Of a DNA stretch of 64,000 nucleotides, positions 42,695 through 56,400 are shown piece by piece. How positions within the stretch are numbered: position 1 is the first letter of the stretch; each line of letters opens with the position of its first letter. Position numbers and translations under genes: made by a program. The notes under the pieces are model-generated. The model was not told the DNA's origin, ran no database searches, and saw only the letters and a program-made list of their open reading frames with translations. Source of the DNA: Glandiceps talaboti (Eukaryota > Hemichordata > Enteropneusta > Spengelidae); the NCBI RefSeq assembly GCF_964340395.1, contig NC_135554.1:744001-808000 (forward strand). The letters run 5' to 3'.

Positions 42695-43934
42695 CTATAA
42701 CTTGAATAGGTCCTCTGGTGGCAGGATTTGGTGGGGTAACATGTCTGCTGTAGGCAGCAATCTGCAGAACTTCTGCATCTGAAAACGAGATAATGCATCA
42801 GCAATGTCATTACGTACACCGGGGATATGCCATGCTTGTACTGTAAAGCCATGGAGTGCTGTGCACCAGGTCAATTTGCGCATAAGTTTCATTATTATCT
42901 TCACTTTGAATCGTCCTTTGTTGATGATATCGACAGCACTCATATTGTCGCAATAGAATAAAATCTGTTGGCTTGTCCATGTGTGACCCCATAGAACAAT
43001 TGCCATCACAATGGGATAGAGTTCCCGAAAAGCCATTGATAACTTGTCACCATCTGAAATAAGGTTGTCTGGAAAACTACCTTGGAACCACTTACTGTCA
43101 TAGTAACCCCAAAGGCTTTATCGGTCGCATCTGTGTAGAGATGCATATCTGCTGCAATAGAATGATTGTCGTCTAACAAAAAGGAGATGCAGTTCCACTG
43201 TGAAAGGAATTTCAACCACATATGTATATTAAGTCTGCACTCCTGACTTAAGCGTATGTGATGGTGAAGTTCTTTAACTGTAGTAAATAGGGAAATAAGA
43301 TACGACACGAAAGACCGTCCTGGGCGTATGATGAAACTGGCGAAATTTAGGTGGCCTAACAAGCTCAGCAGTTCTCGTTTTGTGCATGATTTCCTGTTGA
43401 GAAATGAGCTGAGAATTTCACAGATTCGATTCACTTTTTCTTTCGGCAGTCTGGCTTCCATTTTGTCAGAATCTAGTATAATTCCCAGGTATTCAAGGCA
43501 TGTAGAAGGGCCTACTGTTTTGTGTGGCGCCGTAGGGATGTGGAGAGTATTGAACATTAATGACAGCAGCGCCATAGTTTTGTCTGCGTCAGAGTGTGGT
43601 GGATCAATTGTCAGGAAGTCATCTAGTAAATGAAGAATGTCACATATTTCGTATACATTTGAAGCAATCCAACATAGAGCTGTAGCAAGGGTATCAAAAA
43701 TCTTTGGGCTAGACCAGCTACCAAAGACTAGTCTTGTGAAGAAATAGTATTTGTTGTGCCACTTTATACCATGATAAGGCCACATTTTTGGGTGTAAAGG
43801 CAGTAATTTGAAAGCATCTCAAATATCTACCTTGCATAGCCAGCTGCCCCGTCCTAATTTCTTGATATGTTTGATTGCAGTATCTATGGTGACGTAATGT
43901 AGAGAATATTGGTCTTTGTTTATCAGCTCATTTA
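42695..43934 (-). pseudogene. DIRS-like RT (C-terminal half) and RNase H
   Basis: Begins at the MITE junction with LNELINKDQYSLHYVTIDTA, then KVDI-stop-DAFKLLPLHP, where a TGA (43819-43821) lies beside the first catalytic Asp. Next come RLVFGSWSSPKIFD and the active site LLDDFLTID. RNase H follows: HLYTDATDKAFGVT, then, after a frameshift near 43030, FRELYPIVMAI, FYCDNMSAVDIINKG and NDIADALSRF. All RNase H acidic landmarks are visible. Confidence 0.87.
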
Positions 43935-45400
43935 GGGACGACATCGAAATCAAAAGCATCGTAATTACGCGTCGTAATGAGTAAAGACGAGTAGCTACTA
44001 GTAGTTACGATGTACTACGCGAAACAGGAGATAATGAGGTGTTCAAGTTCATGAATAACTGACAATAGATAACCAGTTCACTTTTCTTTGTTTCCCGTAA
44101 AGACGTCGTCTTTGAGCGTAGATACGCGTAATTTTTTATCGCCAACACACAATAGATAGTGATTCTCACCTTCCTTTTTTCCAATGATGACATCGTCTTC
44201 TATCGTAGTTGATCATAGTTTGTCATAATTTTCGATCGTCAAAGAAAACCACGTACTCCAGCCAGTAATGTGCTGATGAAACTAGTACTGTACATGTTTT
44301 TATGAGTGCAAGTTCATGGGCGATATTCATAAAAAAAAACAATAAGATACGCACAAAATCAAAGTTTCAATATTCAGTAAATCTTTTCTCGAACATGACG
44401 GTATGTATTCGAAATTTATTGTGATGGACGCATGGACGTAATATTGTAACAGTCTAATAACAGTAAATCTTTGAGGAAGATTATTGTACAATTGTGTGAC
44501 TCTCAAAGCATCAATCGCGGTTAGACTTTCTTTTTGTTTTTTGCACGGTCGACAAACTAACAGTACAACTTACAAGTTACAAGCTCATGCTTGGCGGCCA
44601 TGGTAGGGCCAAGAAATGCTTTTGAATTTGCATTACGTCGGTAGATAAACATAGAGACGCAAGTGATGAACGTATTCAGTTATTCATAGCCCGAAATTTC
44701 ATTATATAAATGACGTTTTTCCTCAAAATGTTGAAGAAACAAAACGTTTTTAGGTGACTTCTAAATCAATCAAATCAAACAATATATTAATGCGAGACAG
44801 ACTTTAGTTTTTAATTTGTTTTTGTGGACAATGTTCGAATTCGACTGACGAATCCTGCGACTCGAATCTAACACGATGAATGCACCGTTCACCAGCCAGA
44901 CGAAAATGGTCGACATGTTTGTTGACTAGCCGAGAAGTGCATAAGGAACTTGTGAGGCAGTCCGAATAAATAGATGTAAAATCCGACGTTTCGAATAAAA
45001 ATTCTTCTTCAAGGTATTTTTAGGCAAGACATAGTAGGTAAACATCTGAATATATCTGAAACACTTAGTTGACTAGCCGACTGTACGAATGCCATAGAAT
45101 TAGAAGGCATCGAATGAATAACATTGAAAAAAGTAAGCGTGAAACTGATTTGCACAGGAAAGAAAATCTTTTTGTTTTTCGTTATTTTTTTCACGATGAA
45201 GACTACGCGTAAATGGTCGTAGTTTGGGCTCATGAATAACGGACAATAGGTGTTTACTTTTTATTGTCTACAACCTAAAGTACATGAATATGCGTTGAGA
45301 CTTATGAATATTCACCGCAGTACATCGTAACTACTAGTAGCTACTCGTCTTTACTCGTTACGATGCGTAATTACGATGCTTTTGATTTCGATGTCACCCC
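43935..45400. mobile_element. PIF/Harbinger-like MITE (1,466 bp) with TTA target duplication, inside the DIRS RT
   Basis: About 85-bp terminal inverted repeats (43935-43019+1000 region, i.e. 43935-44019, and 45316-45400) start GGGACGACATCGAAATC and, from the other end, GGGGTGACATCGAAATC. They contain the palindromic GTAGCTACTAGTAG. TTA at 43932-43934 and 45401-45403 is the 3-bp target duplication. Removing the element plus one TTA restores a continuous RT frame across SSL|NEL. GGG ends with a TWA target are the Harbinger signature. There is no transposase frame, so it is non-autonomous. A second copy starts at 63873. Confidence 0.9.
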
Positions 45401-45403
45401 TTA

Positions 45404-45815
45404 ACGAAGAGTGTGTTTCATTGCCGTGGGGTGCTGATAGATCAATGATTAGCCTTTTCTTTTTTGAATATTTACCTTCAGCTATGCCGATTGGATTAAT
45501 GTGATACACTGCAAATGGTATAGTGTCATATGGGCCTGATAGAAAACCTTTATTGATTTCTTTGTCGATCAATTCTGATGTAGGTATTTGTTGGAGGTGA
45601 GCGGAATTGAGATTCTTACATTCATAAGATGTGTCTGGGAGTGGGTGTATTCCAGTGTGAAAACCGTGTCTTAGTCCGTCAATGAGGTAGTTAACAAAAA
45701 CTTTGTCTGCATGATCAGCTAGATTGCTTGATAGTCTCTCAATGTTAATAGGAGTTGTTACTGCCAGGGAGTTAATAACTGTGTTCATTGTAATGTCTTC
45801 CCCCTGGCGGTCCAT
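45404..45815 (-). pseudogene. DIRS-like RT, N-terminal half
   Basis: The frame contains VFVNYLIDGLRHGFHTGIHP, ELIDKEINKGFLSGPYDTIP and KKKRLIIDLSAPHGNETHSS, the typical opening of DIRS-order RT domains (fingers with RLIIDLS). It ends at the MITE target site. Codons beyond 45400 in the open frame belong to the MITE and are not native. Confidence 0.87.
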
Positions 45816-47009
45816 CCGTTTTTTGTGTCATTACACACTGATTTGGGGTGATCTTTTTTACATGTCAAACAAATGTGAAGGTGGGAGCATCTTGAACGGT
45901 TACATCCTGCATTGCTGTTGAAATTATTACAAATTTCGCGTCCCTGTAGGTACACATGGGCCCTGCCATACGTATCCAGCCATTTTTCCGGTTTCTTGCC
46001 CTCAAGGTTCTTTGAACAGAAATTGGACGTATGGCCCACTGCTTGGCACAAATTGCAACTTAATGGCTTGTAGTTGGCGAAAATATTACAAAATAAGGTA
46101 TTACTCCTGAGGGACCAATCTACTTTGACGTTGTTGTACTTTAGATGGGCTGCTGCTTTGGCACTAAACGGCTTGTGATATTCATAGAAACCTTTACCAC
46201 CATATCTGTTACCCATGTCGATCAAGTCCCTTTCGTATAGGTCTAGTTCTAATCTGCATTGTGGGAATGCATCGCTCATCACGTTTTTATAGATACCGAA
46301 GGCTTGAATAAAGTCGCTCAATGAGAGGTCTTTGTTTAGTCTGCCGTCTATCTTATCTGTCTTGTCGTTAGGATTATAAGATTATAATAGGGAATGAGAA
46401 GGGCAGCAAGGTTGACGTCCTTACCTTCGATTATCTGTTTACGTAACTGGGGAGATATGGTTTCGACGAACGGTAGCGATTCAGCTGCCACACCAAACTG
46501 TGTTCTTGTACCCCCTGTCGTCATCGGAGTTGGATGTGGAGATCGCATAACGGATCAAGTGTACCTGCGACACCTTCATCATTGTTATTCGGCATAGGTC
46601 CTTGTCCTGACTGCTAAATCGTTGCTATCATATTCGTCAGGACCGTTAGGTTTACCTGCATCTCCGTAACAGTAGCGGTCAGACCTTGGATCACTGACAG
46701 GAGGCCGCCATTGTTGTTTACGCCCATTGCATGATGGTTGAAGGGTTGTGACCCAGCTTCCTGTTCCGGTAGCTGCGCCCGTGAACTTGGATCGTTCCCT
46801 GTCCTGCCACGAGGCGCACGGTCGTTGACCCTTTGTTTGTACAAGTCAATAAGGTGGTTCTTTTTAGCGTTGCTGGGGTACGGCACTTGTAAGTTGGATA
46901 GTTCAGAACGGAGTCTAGCATTCGTCCAATTTTCCGGTAGCATGAGATTGTACACTTCCCTGTTGTTTTGTGACCGTGATCGACTCGTAGATCTTCTTAC
47001 TGGTGGCAT
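45785..47009 (-). pseudogene. DIRS-like gag-type ORF, split in three frames
   Basis: The first frame (47009-46614) begins MPPVRRSTSRSRS with a SAP-like helix pair (WTNARLRSELSNLQVPYPSN). The second (46548-46348) has ETISPQLRKQIIEGKDVNLA, a conserved capsid-like motif of these elements. The third (46321-45785) has a zinc knuckle CNLCQAVGHTSNFC and a second Cys/His cluster (REICNNFNSNAGCNRSRCSH). Two frameshifts break it. 47010-47442 is the untranslated 5' part. Confidence 0.8.
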
Positions 47010-47442
47010 TGTGATTTCCGTTACTATGTTGAGGATGGGAGCAGATGCAGTAATTCTTGTCGATCCCTAACCGTGTAAGGGTTACCACGCACAGTAGAAT
47101 GAACCATAGGAATAAGAGTGTCGTACGGAGTTCGTGGGAAGTTGTCAAATGGAATAGATTGACTCGGTAGGCAGAGACAAATTTAGCAATGTTCTCAAAA
47201 CGCAGCTTGAACTAGACTGAGGCTAGAAGGAGCCTAAGTAGAAAATTATGCATAGTACAAACATTCTGACAATTTCCTGTGCTCCCCTTACGTATACACA
47301 TGTAATCTGGTGATGACGTACATCCTCTGACATTTCCTGTGAGCATATTTGAACACTGGTTTGTGAACTAGATGCCAGGGGGAATGGAATGTTCAGGCTT
47401 ATGAAAATATTCTGTATAAACTAAAATTAAATAAATTTTTAA

Positions 47443-50400
47443 AATGTAATGACATTTGGACAGCCATGGTTTATTGATATCATAATGTAATGACATTTGG
47501 ATAGTCATAGTTTATTAATATCATAATGTAATGACATTTGGATAGCCATAGTTTATTGATATCATAATGTAATGACAATTGGATAGCCATAGTTTATTAA
47601 TATCATAATGTAATGACATTTGGATAGTCATAGTTTATTAATATCATAATGTAATGACATTTGGATAGCCATAGTTTATTGATATCATAATGTAATGACA
47701 ATTGGACAGCCATAGTTTATTAATATTATAATGTAATGACAATTGGATAGCCATAGTTTATTAATACAATAATGTAATGACAATTGGACAGCCATATTTT
47801 ATTAATATTATAATGTAATGACATTTGGATAGTCATAGTTTATTGATATCATAATGTAATGACATTTGGACAGCCATAGTTTATTAATATTATAATGTAA
47901 TGACATTTGGATAGTCATAGTTTATTAATACAATAATGTAATGACAATTGGATAGTCATAGTTTATTGATATCATAATGTAATGACAATTGGACAGCCAT
48001 AGTTTATTAATATCATAATGTAATGACATTTGGATAGTCATAGTTTATTAATATCATAATGTAATGACATTTGGATAGTCATAGTTTATTGATATCATAA
48101 TGTAATGACAATTGGACAGCCATAGTTTATTAATATTATAATGTAATGACATTTGGATAGCCATAGTTTATTAATATTATAATGTAATGATAATTGGACA
48201 GTCATAGTTTATTAATATCATAATGTAATGATAATTGGATAGCCATAGTTTATTAATATCATAATGTAATGACATTTGGATAGCCATAGTTTATTAATAT
48301 CATAATGTAATGACATTTGGATAGTCATAATTTATTAATATCATTTAATGACATTTGGATAGTCATAGTTTATTAATATCATAATGTAATGACATTTGGA
48401 CAGCCATAGTTTATTAATATCATAATGTAATGACATTTGAACAGCCATAGTTTATTAATACGATAATGTAATGATGTTTGGATAGCCATAGTTTATTAAT
48501 ATCATAATGTAATGACATTTGGATAGCCATAGTTTATTAATATCATAATGTAATGACAATTGGATAGCCATAGTTTATTAATATCATAATGTAATGACAT
48601 TTGGACAGCCATAGTTTATTGATATCATAATGTAATGATATTTGGACAGTCATAGTTTATTGATATCATAATGTAATGACATTTGGATAGTCATAGTTTA
48701 TTAATATTATAATGTAATGACAATTGGACAGCCATAGTTTATTAATATCATAATGTAATAACAATTGGACAGCCATAGTTTATTAATATCATAATGTAAT
48801 GGCATTTGGATAGCCATAGTTTATTAATATCATAATGTAATGACAATTGGATAGCCATAGTTTATTAATATCATAATGTAATGACAATTCGACAGCCATA
48901 GTTTATTAATATCATAATGTAATGATAAATGGATAGTCATAGTTTATTGATATCATAATGTAATAACAATTGGATAGCCATAGTTTATTGATATCATAAT
49001 GTAATGACAATTGGACAGCCATAGTTTATTGATATCATAATGTAATGACAAATGGATAGCCATAGTTTATTAATATCATAATGTAATGACAATTGGACAG
49101 CCATAGTTTATTAACATTATAATGTAATGACAATTGGATAGCCATAGTTAATATTATAATGTAATGACAATTGGACAGCCATAGTTAATATTATAATGTA
49201 ATGACAATTGGATAGCCATAGTTAATATTATAATGTAATGACAATTGGACAGCCATAGTTTATTGATATCATAATGTAATGACAATTGGACAGCCATAGT
49301 TTATTAATATTATAATGTAATGACATTTGGATAGTCATAGTTAATTAATACAATAATGTAATGACAATTGGATAGTCATAGTTTATTGATATCATAATGT
49401 AATGACAATTGGACAGCCATAGTTTATTAATATTATAATGTAATGACATTTGGATAGTCATAGTTTATTAATATCATAATGTAATGACATTTGGATAGTC
49501 ATAGTTTATTAATATCATAATGTAATGACAATTGGATAGCCATAGTTTATTAATATCATAATGTAATGACATTTGGACAGCCATAGTTTATTGATATCAT
49601 AATGTAATGATATTTGGACAGTCATAGTTTATTGATATCATAATGTAATGACATTTGGATAGTCATAGTTTATTAATATTATAATATAATGACAATTGGA
49701 CAGCCATAGTTTATTAATATCATAATGTAATAACAATTGGATAGCCATAGTTTATTAATATCATAATGTAATGGCATTTGGATAGCCATAGTTTATTAAT
49801 ATCATAATGTAATGACAATTGGACAGCCATAGTTTATTAATATTATAATGTAATGACATTTGGATAGCCATAGTTTATTAATATTATAATGTAATGATAA
49901 TTGGACAGCCATAGTTTATTAATATCATAATGTAATGATAATTGGATAGCCATAGTTTATTAATATCATAATGTAATGGCATTTCGATAGCCATAGTTTA
50001 TTGATATCATAATGTAATGACATTTGGATAGTCATAATCTATTAATATCATTTAATGACATTTGGATAGTCATAGTTTATTAATATCATAATGTAATGAC
50101 ATTTGGACAGCCATAGTTTATTAATATCATAATGTAATATTTGGATAGTCATAGTTTATTAATATCATAATGTAATGACATTTGGATAGCCATAGTTTAT
50201 TGATATCATAATGTAATGACAATTGGATAGCCATAGTTTATTGATATCATAATGTAATGACATTTGGACAGCCATAGTTTATTAATATCATAATGTAATG
50301 ACATTTGGACAGCCATAGTTTATTAATATGATAATGTAATGATGTTTGGATAGCCATAGTTTATTAATATCATAATGTAATGACAATTGGATAGCCATAG

Positions 50401-53400
50401 TTTATTAATATCATAATGTAATGACATTTGGATAGTCATAGTTTATTAATATCATAATGTAATGACAATTGGATAGCCATAGTTTATTAATATCATAATG
50501 TATTGACATTTGGATAGTCATAATTTATTAATATCATTTAATGACATTTGGATAGTCATAGTTTATTAATATCATAATGTAATGACATTTGGACAGCCAT
50601 AGTTTATTAATATCATAATGTAATGACATTTGAACAGCCATAGTTTATTAATATGATAATGTAATGATGTTTGGATAGCCATAGTTTATTAATATCATAA
50701 TGTAATGACATTTGGATAGCCATAGATTATTAATATCATAATGTAATGACAATTTGATAGCCATAGTTTATTAATATCATAATGTAATGACATTTGGACA
50801 GCCATAGTTTATTGATATTATTATGTAATGATATTTGGACAGTCATAGTTTATTGATATCATAATGTAATGACATTTGGATAGTCATAGTTTATTAATAT
50901 TATAATGTAATGACAATTGGACAGCCATAGTTTATTAATATCATAATGTAATAACAATTGGACAGCCATAGTTTATTAATATCATAATGTAATGGCATTT
51001 GGATAGCCATAGTTTATTAATATCATAATGTAATGACAATTGGATAGCCATAGTTTATTAATATCATAATGTAATGACAATTGGACAGCCATAGTTTATT
51101 AATATCATAATGTAATGATAATTGGATAGTCATAGTTTATTGATATCATAATGTAATAACAATTGGATAGCCATAGTTTATTGATATCATAATGTAATGA
51201 CAATTGGACAGCCATAGTTTATTGATATCATAATGTAATGACAAACGGATAGCCATAGTTAATATTATAATGTAATGACAATTGGACAGCCATAGTTAAT
51301 ATTATAATGTAATGACAATTGGATAGCCCTAGTTAATATTATAATGTAATGACAATTGGACAGCCATAGTTTATTGATATCATAATGTAATGACAATTGG
51401 ACAGCCATAGTTTATTAATATTATAATGTAATGACATTTGGATAGTCATAGTTAATTAATACAATAATGTAATGACAATTGGATAGTCATAGTTTATTGA
51501 TATCATAATGTAATGACAATTGGACAGCCATAGTTTATTAATATTATAATGTAATGACATTTGGATAGTCATAGTTTATTAATATCATAATGTAATGACA
51601 TTTGGATAGTCATAGTTTATTGATATCATAATGTAATGACAATTGGACAGCCATAGTTTATTAATATTATAATGTAATGACATTTGGATAGTCATAGTTT
51701 ATTAATATCATAATGTAATGATAATTGGATAGCCATAGTTTATTAATATCATAATGTAATGACATTTGGATAGCCATAGTTTATTGATATCATAATGTAA
51801 TGACATTTGGATAGTCATAATTTATTAATATCATTTAATGACATTTGGATAGTCATAGTTTATTAATATCATAATGTAATGACATTTGGACAGCCATAGT
51901 TTATTAATATCATAATGTAATGACATTTGGACAGCCATAGTTTATTAATATGATAATGTAATGATGTTTGGATAGCCATAGTTTATTAATATGATAATGT
52001 AATGGCATTTGGATAGCCATAGTTTATTAATATCATAATGTAATGACAATTGGATAGCCATAGTTTATTAATATCATAATGTAATGACATTTGGACAGCC
52101 ATAGTTTATTAATATCATAATGTAATGACATTTGGACAGCCATAGTTTATTAATATGATAATGTAATGATGTTTGGATAGCCATAGTTTATTAATATCAT
52201 AATGTAATGACAATTGGATAGCCATAGTTTATTAATATCATAATGTAATGACATTTGGATAGTCATAGTTTATTAATATCATAATGTAATGACAATTGGA
52301 TAGCCATAGTTTATTAATATCATAATGTATTGACATTTGGACAGCCATAGTTTATTGATATCATAATGTAATGATATTTGGACAGTCATAGTTTATTGAT
52401 ATCATAATGTAATGACATTTGGATAGTCATAGTTTATTAATATTATAATGTAATGACAATTGGACAGCCATAGTTTATTGATATCATAATGTAATAACAA
52501 TTGGACAGCCATAGTTTATTAATATCATAATGTAATGGCATTTGGATAGCCATAGTTTATTAATATCATAATGTAATGACAATTGGATAGCCATAGTTTA
52601 TTAATATCATAATGTAATGACAATTGGACAGCCATAGTTTATTAATATCATAATGTAATGATAATTGGATAGTCATAGTTTATTGATATCATAATGTAAT
52701 AACAATTGGATAGCCATAGTTTATTGATATCATAATGTAATGACAATTGGATAGCCATAGTTTATTGATATCATAATGTAATGACAAATGGATAGCCATA
52801 GTTTATTAATATCATAATGTAATGACAATTGGACAGCCATAGTTTATTAACATTATAATGTAATGACAATTGGATAGCCATAGTTAATATTATAATGTAA
52901 TGACAATTGGACAGCCATAGTTTATTAATATCATAATGTAATGATGTTTGGATAGTCATAGTTTATTGATATCATAATGTAATGACATTTGGATAGTCAT
53001 AATTTATTGATATCATAATGTAATGGCATTTGGATAGCCATAGTTTATTAACATTATAATGTAATGACAATTGGATAGCCATAGTTAATATTATAATGTA
53101 ATGACAATTGGACAGCCATAGTTTATTAATATCATAATGTAATGATGTTTGGATAGTCATAGTTTATTGATATCATAATGTAATGACATTTGGACAGCCA
53201 TAGTTTATTAATATCATAATGTAATAACAATTGGACAGCCATAGTTTATTAATATCATAATGTAATGGCATTTGGATAGTCATAGTTTATTGATATCATA
53301 ATGTAATGACAATTGGACAGCCATAGTTTATTAATATTATAATGTAATGACATTTGGATAGTCATAGTTTATTAATATCATAATGTAATGATAATTGGAT

Positions 53401-56400
53401 AGCCATAGTTTATTAATATCATAATGTAATGACATTTGGATAGCCATAGTTTATTGATATCATAATGTAATGACATTTGGATAGTCATAATTTATTAATA
53501 TCATTTAATGACATTTGGATAGTCATAGTTTATTAATATCATAATGTAATGACATTTGGACAGCCATAGTTTATTAATATCATAATGTAATGACATTTGG
53601 ACAGCCATAGTTTATTAATATGATAATGTAATGATGTTTGGATAGCCATAGTTTATTAATATGATAATGTAATGGCATTTGGATAGCCATAGTTTATTAA
53701 TATCATAATGTAATGACAATTGGATAGCCATAGTTTATTAATATCATAATGTAATGACATTTGGACAGCCATAGTTTATTAATATCATAATGTAATGACA
53801 TTTGGACAGCCATAGTTTATTAATATGATAATGTAATGATGTTTGGATAGCCATAGTTTATTAATATCATAATGTAATGACAATTGGATAGCCATAGTTT
53901 ATTAATATCATAATGTAATGACATTTGGATAGTCATAGTTTATTAATATCATAATGTAATGACAATTGGATAGCCATAGTTTATTAATATCATAATGTAT
54001 TGACATTTGGACAGCCATAGTTTATTGATATCATAATGTAATGATATTTGGACAGTCATAGTTTATTGATATCATAATGTAATGACATTTGGATAGTCAT
54101 AGTTTATTAATATTATAATGTAATGACAATTGGACAGCCATAGTTTATTGATATCATAATGTAATAACAATTGGACAGCCATAGTTTATTAATATCATAA
54201 TGTAATGGCATTTGGATAGCCATAGTTTATTAATATCATAATGTAATGACAATTGGATAGCCATAGTTTATTAATATCATAATGTAATGACAATTGGACA
54301 GCCATAGTTTATTAATATCATAATGTAATGATAATTGGATAGTCATAGTTTATTGATATCATAATGTAATAACAATTGGATAGCCATAGTTTATTGATAT
54401 CATAATGTAATGACAATTGGATAGCCATAGTTTATTGATATCATAATGTAATGACAAATGGATAGCCATAGTTTATTAATATCATAATGTAATGACAATT
54501 GGACAGCCATAGTTTATTAACATTATAATGTAATGACAATTGGATAGCCATAGTTAATATTATAATGTAATGACAATTGGACAGCCATAGTTTATTAATA
54601 TCATAATGTAATGATGTTTGGATAGTCATAGTTTATTGATATCATAATGTAATGACATTTGGATAGTCATAATTTATTGATATCATAATGTAATGGCATT
54701 TGGATAGCCATAGTTTATTAACATTATAATGTAATGACAATTGGATAGCCATAGTTAATATTATAATGTAATGACAATTGGACAGCCATAGTTTATTAAT
54801 ATCATAATGTAATGATGTTTGGATAGTCATAGTTTATTGATATCATAATGTAATGACATTTGGACAGCCATAGTTTATTAATATCATAATGTAATGACAT
54901 TTGGATAGTCATAGTTTATTAATATCATAATGTAATGACATTTGGATAGTCATAATTTATTAATATCATAATGTAATGACATTTGGACAGCCATAGTTTA
55001 TTAATATCATAATGTAATGACATTTGGACAGCCATAGTTTATTAATATCATAATGTAATGATGTTTGGATAGTCACAGTTTATTAATATCATAATGTAAT
55101 GACATTTGGATAGCCACAGTTTATTAATATCATAATGTAATGACAATTGGATAGCCATAGTTTATTAATATCATAATGTAATGACATTTGGACAGCCATA
55201 GTTTATTGATATCATAATGTAATGATATTTGGACAGTCATAGTTTATTGATATCATAATGTAATGACAATTGGATAGTCATAGTTTATTAATATCATAAT
55301 GTAATGACAATTGGATAGCCATAGTTTATTAATATCATAATGTAATGACATTTGGACAGCCATAGTTTATTAATATCATAATGTAATGACATTTGGACAG
55401 CCATAGTTTATTAATATGATAATGTAATGATGTTTGGATAGCCATAGTTTATTAATATCATAATGTAATGACATTTGGACAGCCATAGTTTATTAATATG
55501 ATAATGTAATGACATTTGGATAGTCATAGTTTATTAATATCATAATGTAATGACAATTGGATAGCCATAGTTTATTAATATCATAATGTATTGACATTTG
55601 GATAGTCATAATTTATTAATATCATAATGTAATGACATTTGGATAGTCATAGTTTATTAATATCATAATGTAATGACATTTGGACAGCCATAGTTTATTA
55701 ATATCATAATGTAATGACATTTGAATAGTCATAGTTTATTAATATGATAATGTAATGACATTTGGACAGCCATAGTTTATTAATATCATAATGTAATGAC
55801 ATTTGAACAGCCATAGTTTATTAATATGATAATGTAATGATGTTTGGATAGCCATAGTTTATTAATATCATAATGTAATGACATTTGGATAGCCATAGAT
55901 TATTAATATCATAATGTAATGACAATTTGATAGCCATAGTTTATTAATATCATAATGTAATGACATTTGGACAGCCATAGTTTATTGATATTATTATGTA
56001 ATGATATTTGGACAGTCATAGTTTATTGATATCATAATGTAATGACATTTGGATAGTCATAGTTTATTAATATTATAATGTAATGACAATTGGACAGCCA
56101 TAGTTTATTAATATCATAATGTAATAACAATTGGACAGCCATAGTTTATTAATATCATAATGTAATGGCATTTGGATAGCCATAGTTTATTAATATCATA
56201 ATGTAATGACAATTGGATAGCCATAGTTTATTAATATCATAATGTAATGACAATTGGACAGCCATAGTTTATTAATATCATAATGTAATGATAATTGGAT
56301 AGTCATAGTTTATTGATATCATAATGTAATAACAATTGGATAGCCATAGTTTATTGATATCATAATGTAATGACAATTGGACAGCCATAGTTTATTGATA

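Larger units (their letters stand above)
41070..47442 (-). mobile_element. DIRS-order retrotransposon (tyrosine recombinase type) inserted in the 41-bp satellite
   Basis: The order in its own direction (minus strand) is gag-like ORF, reverse transcriptase, RNase H, tyrosine recombinase, then a 3' region with direct repeats: the layout of DIRS/Ngaro elements. The 41-bp satellite stops at about 41068 and resumes at about 47443. No clear target duplication is seen, as expected for recombinase-integrated elements. The 3' edge carries TACCCACATATTGGGTA, a small palindrome. It is broken by stops, frameshifts and a MITE. Confidence 0.85.

Noticed and set aside
45316-45403. Terminal codons of the RT N-terminal frame (after SSL)
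   Set aside because: They fall within the MITE terminal repeat and are not part of the native RT.
52771-54830. Four near-identical 62-codon minus-strand ORFs
   Set aside because: They lie wholly inside the 41-bp satellite. Their identity reflects the 1,670-bp array duplication, not protein conservation.
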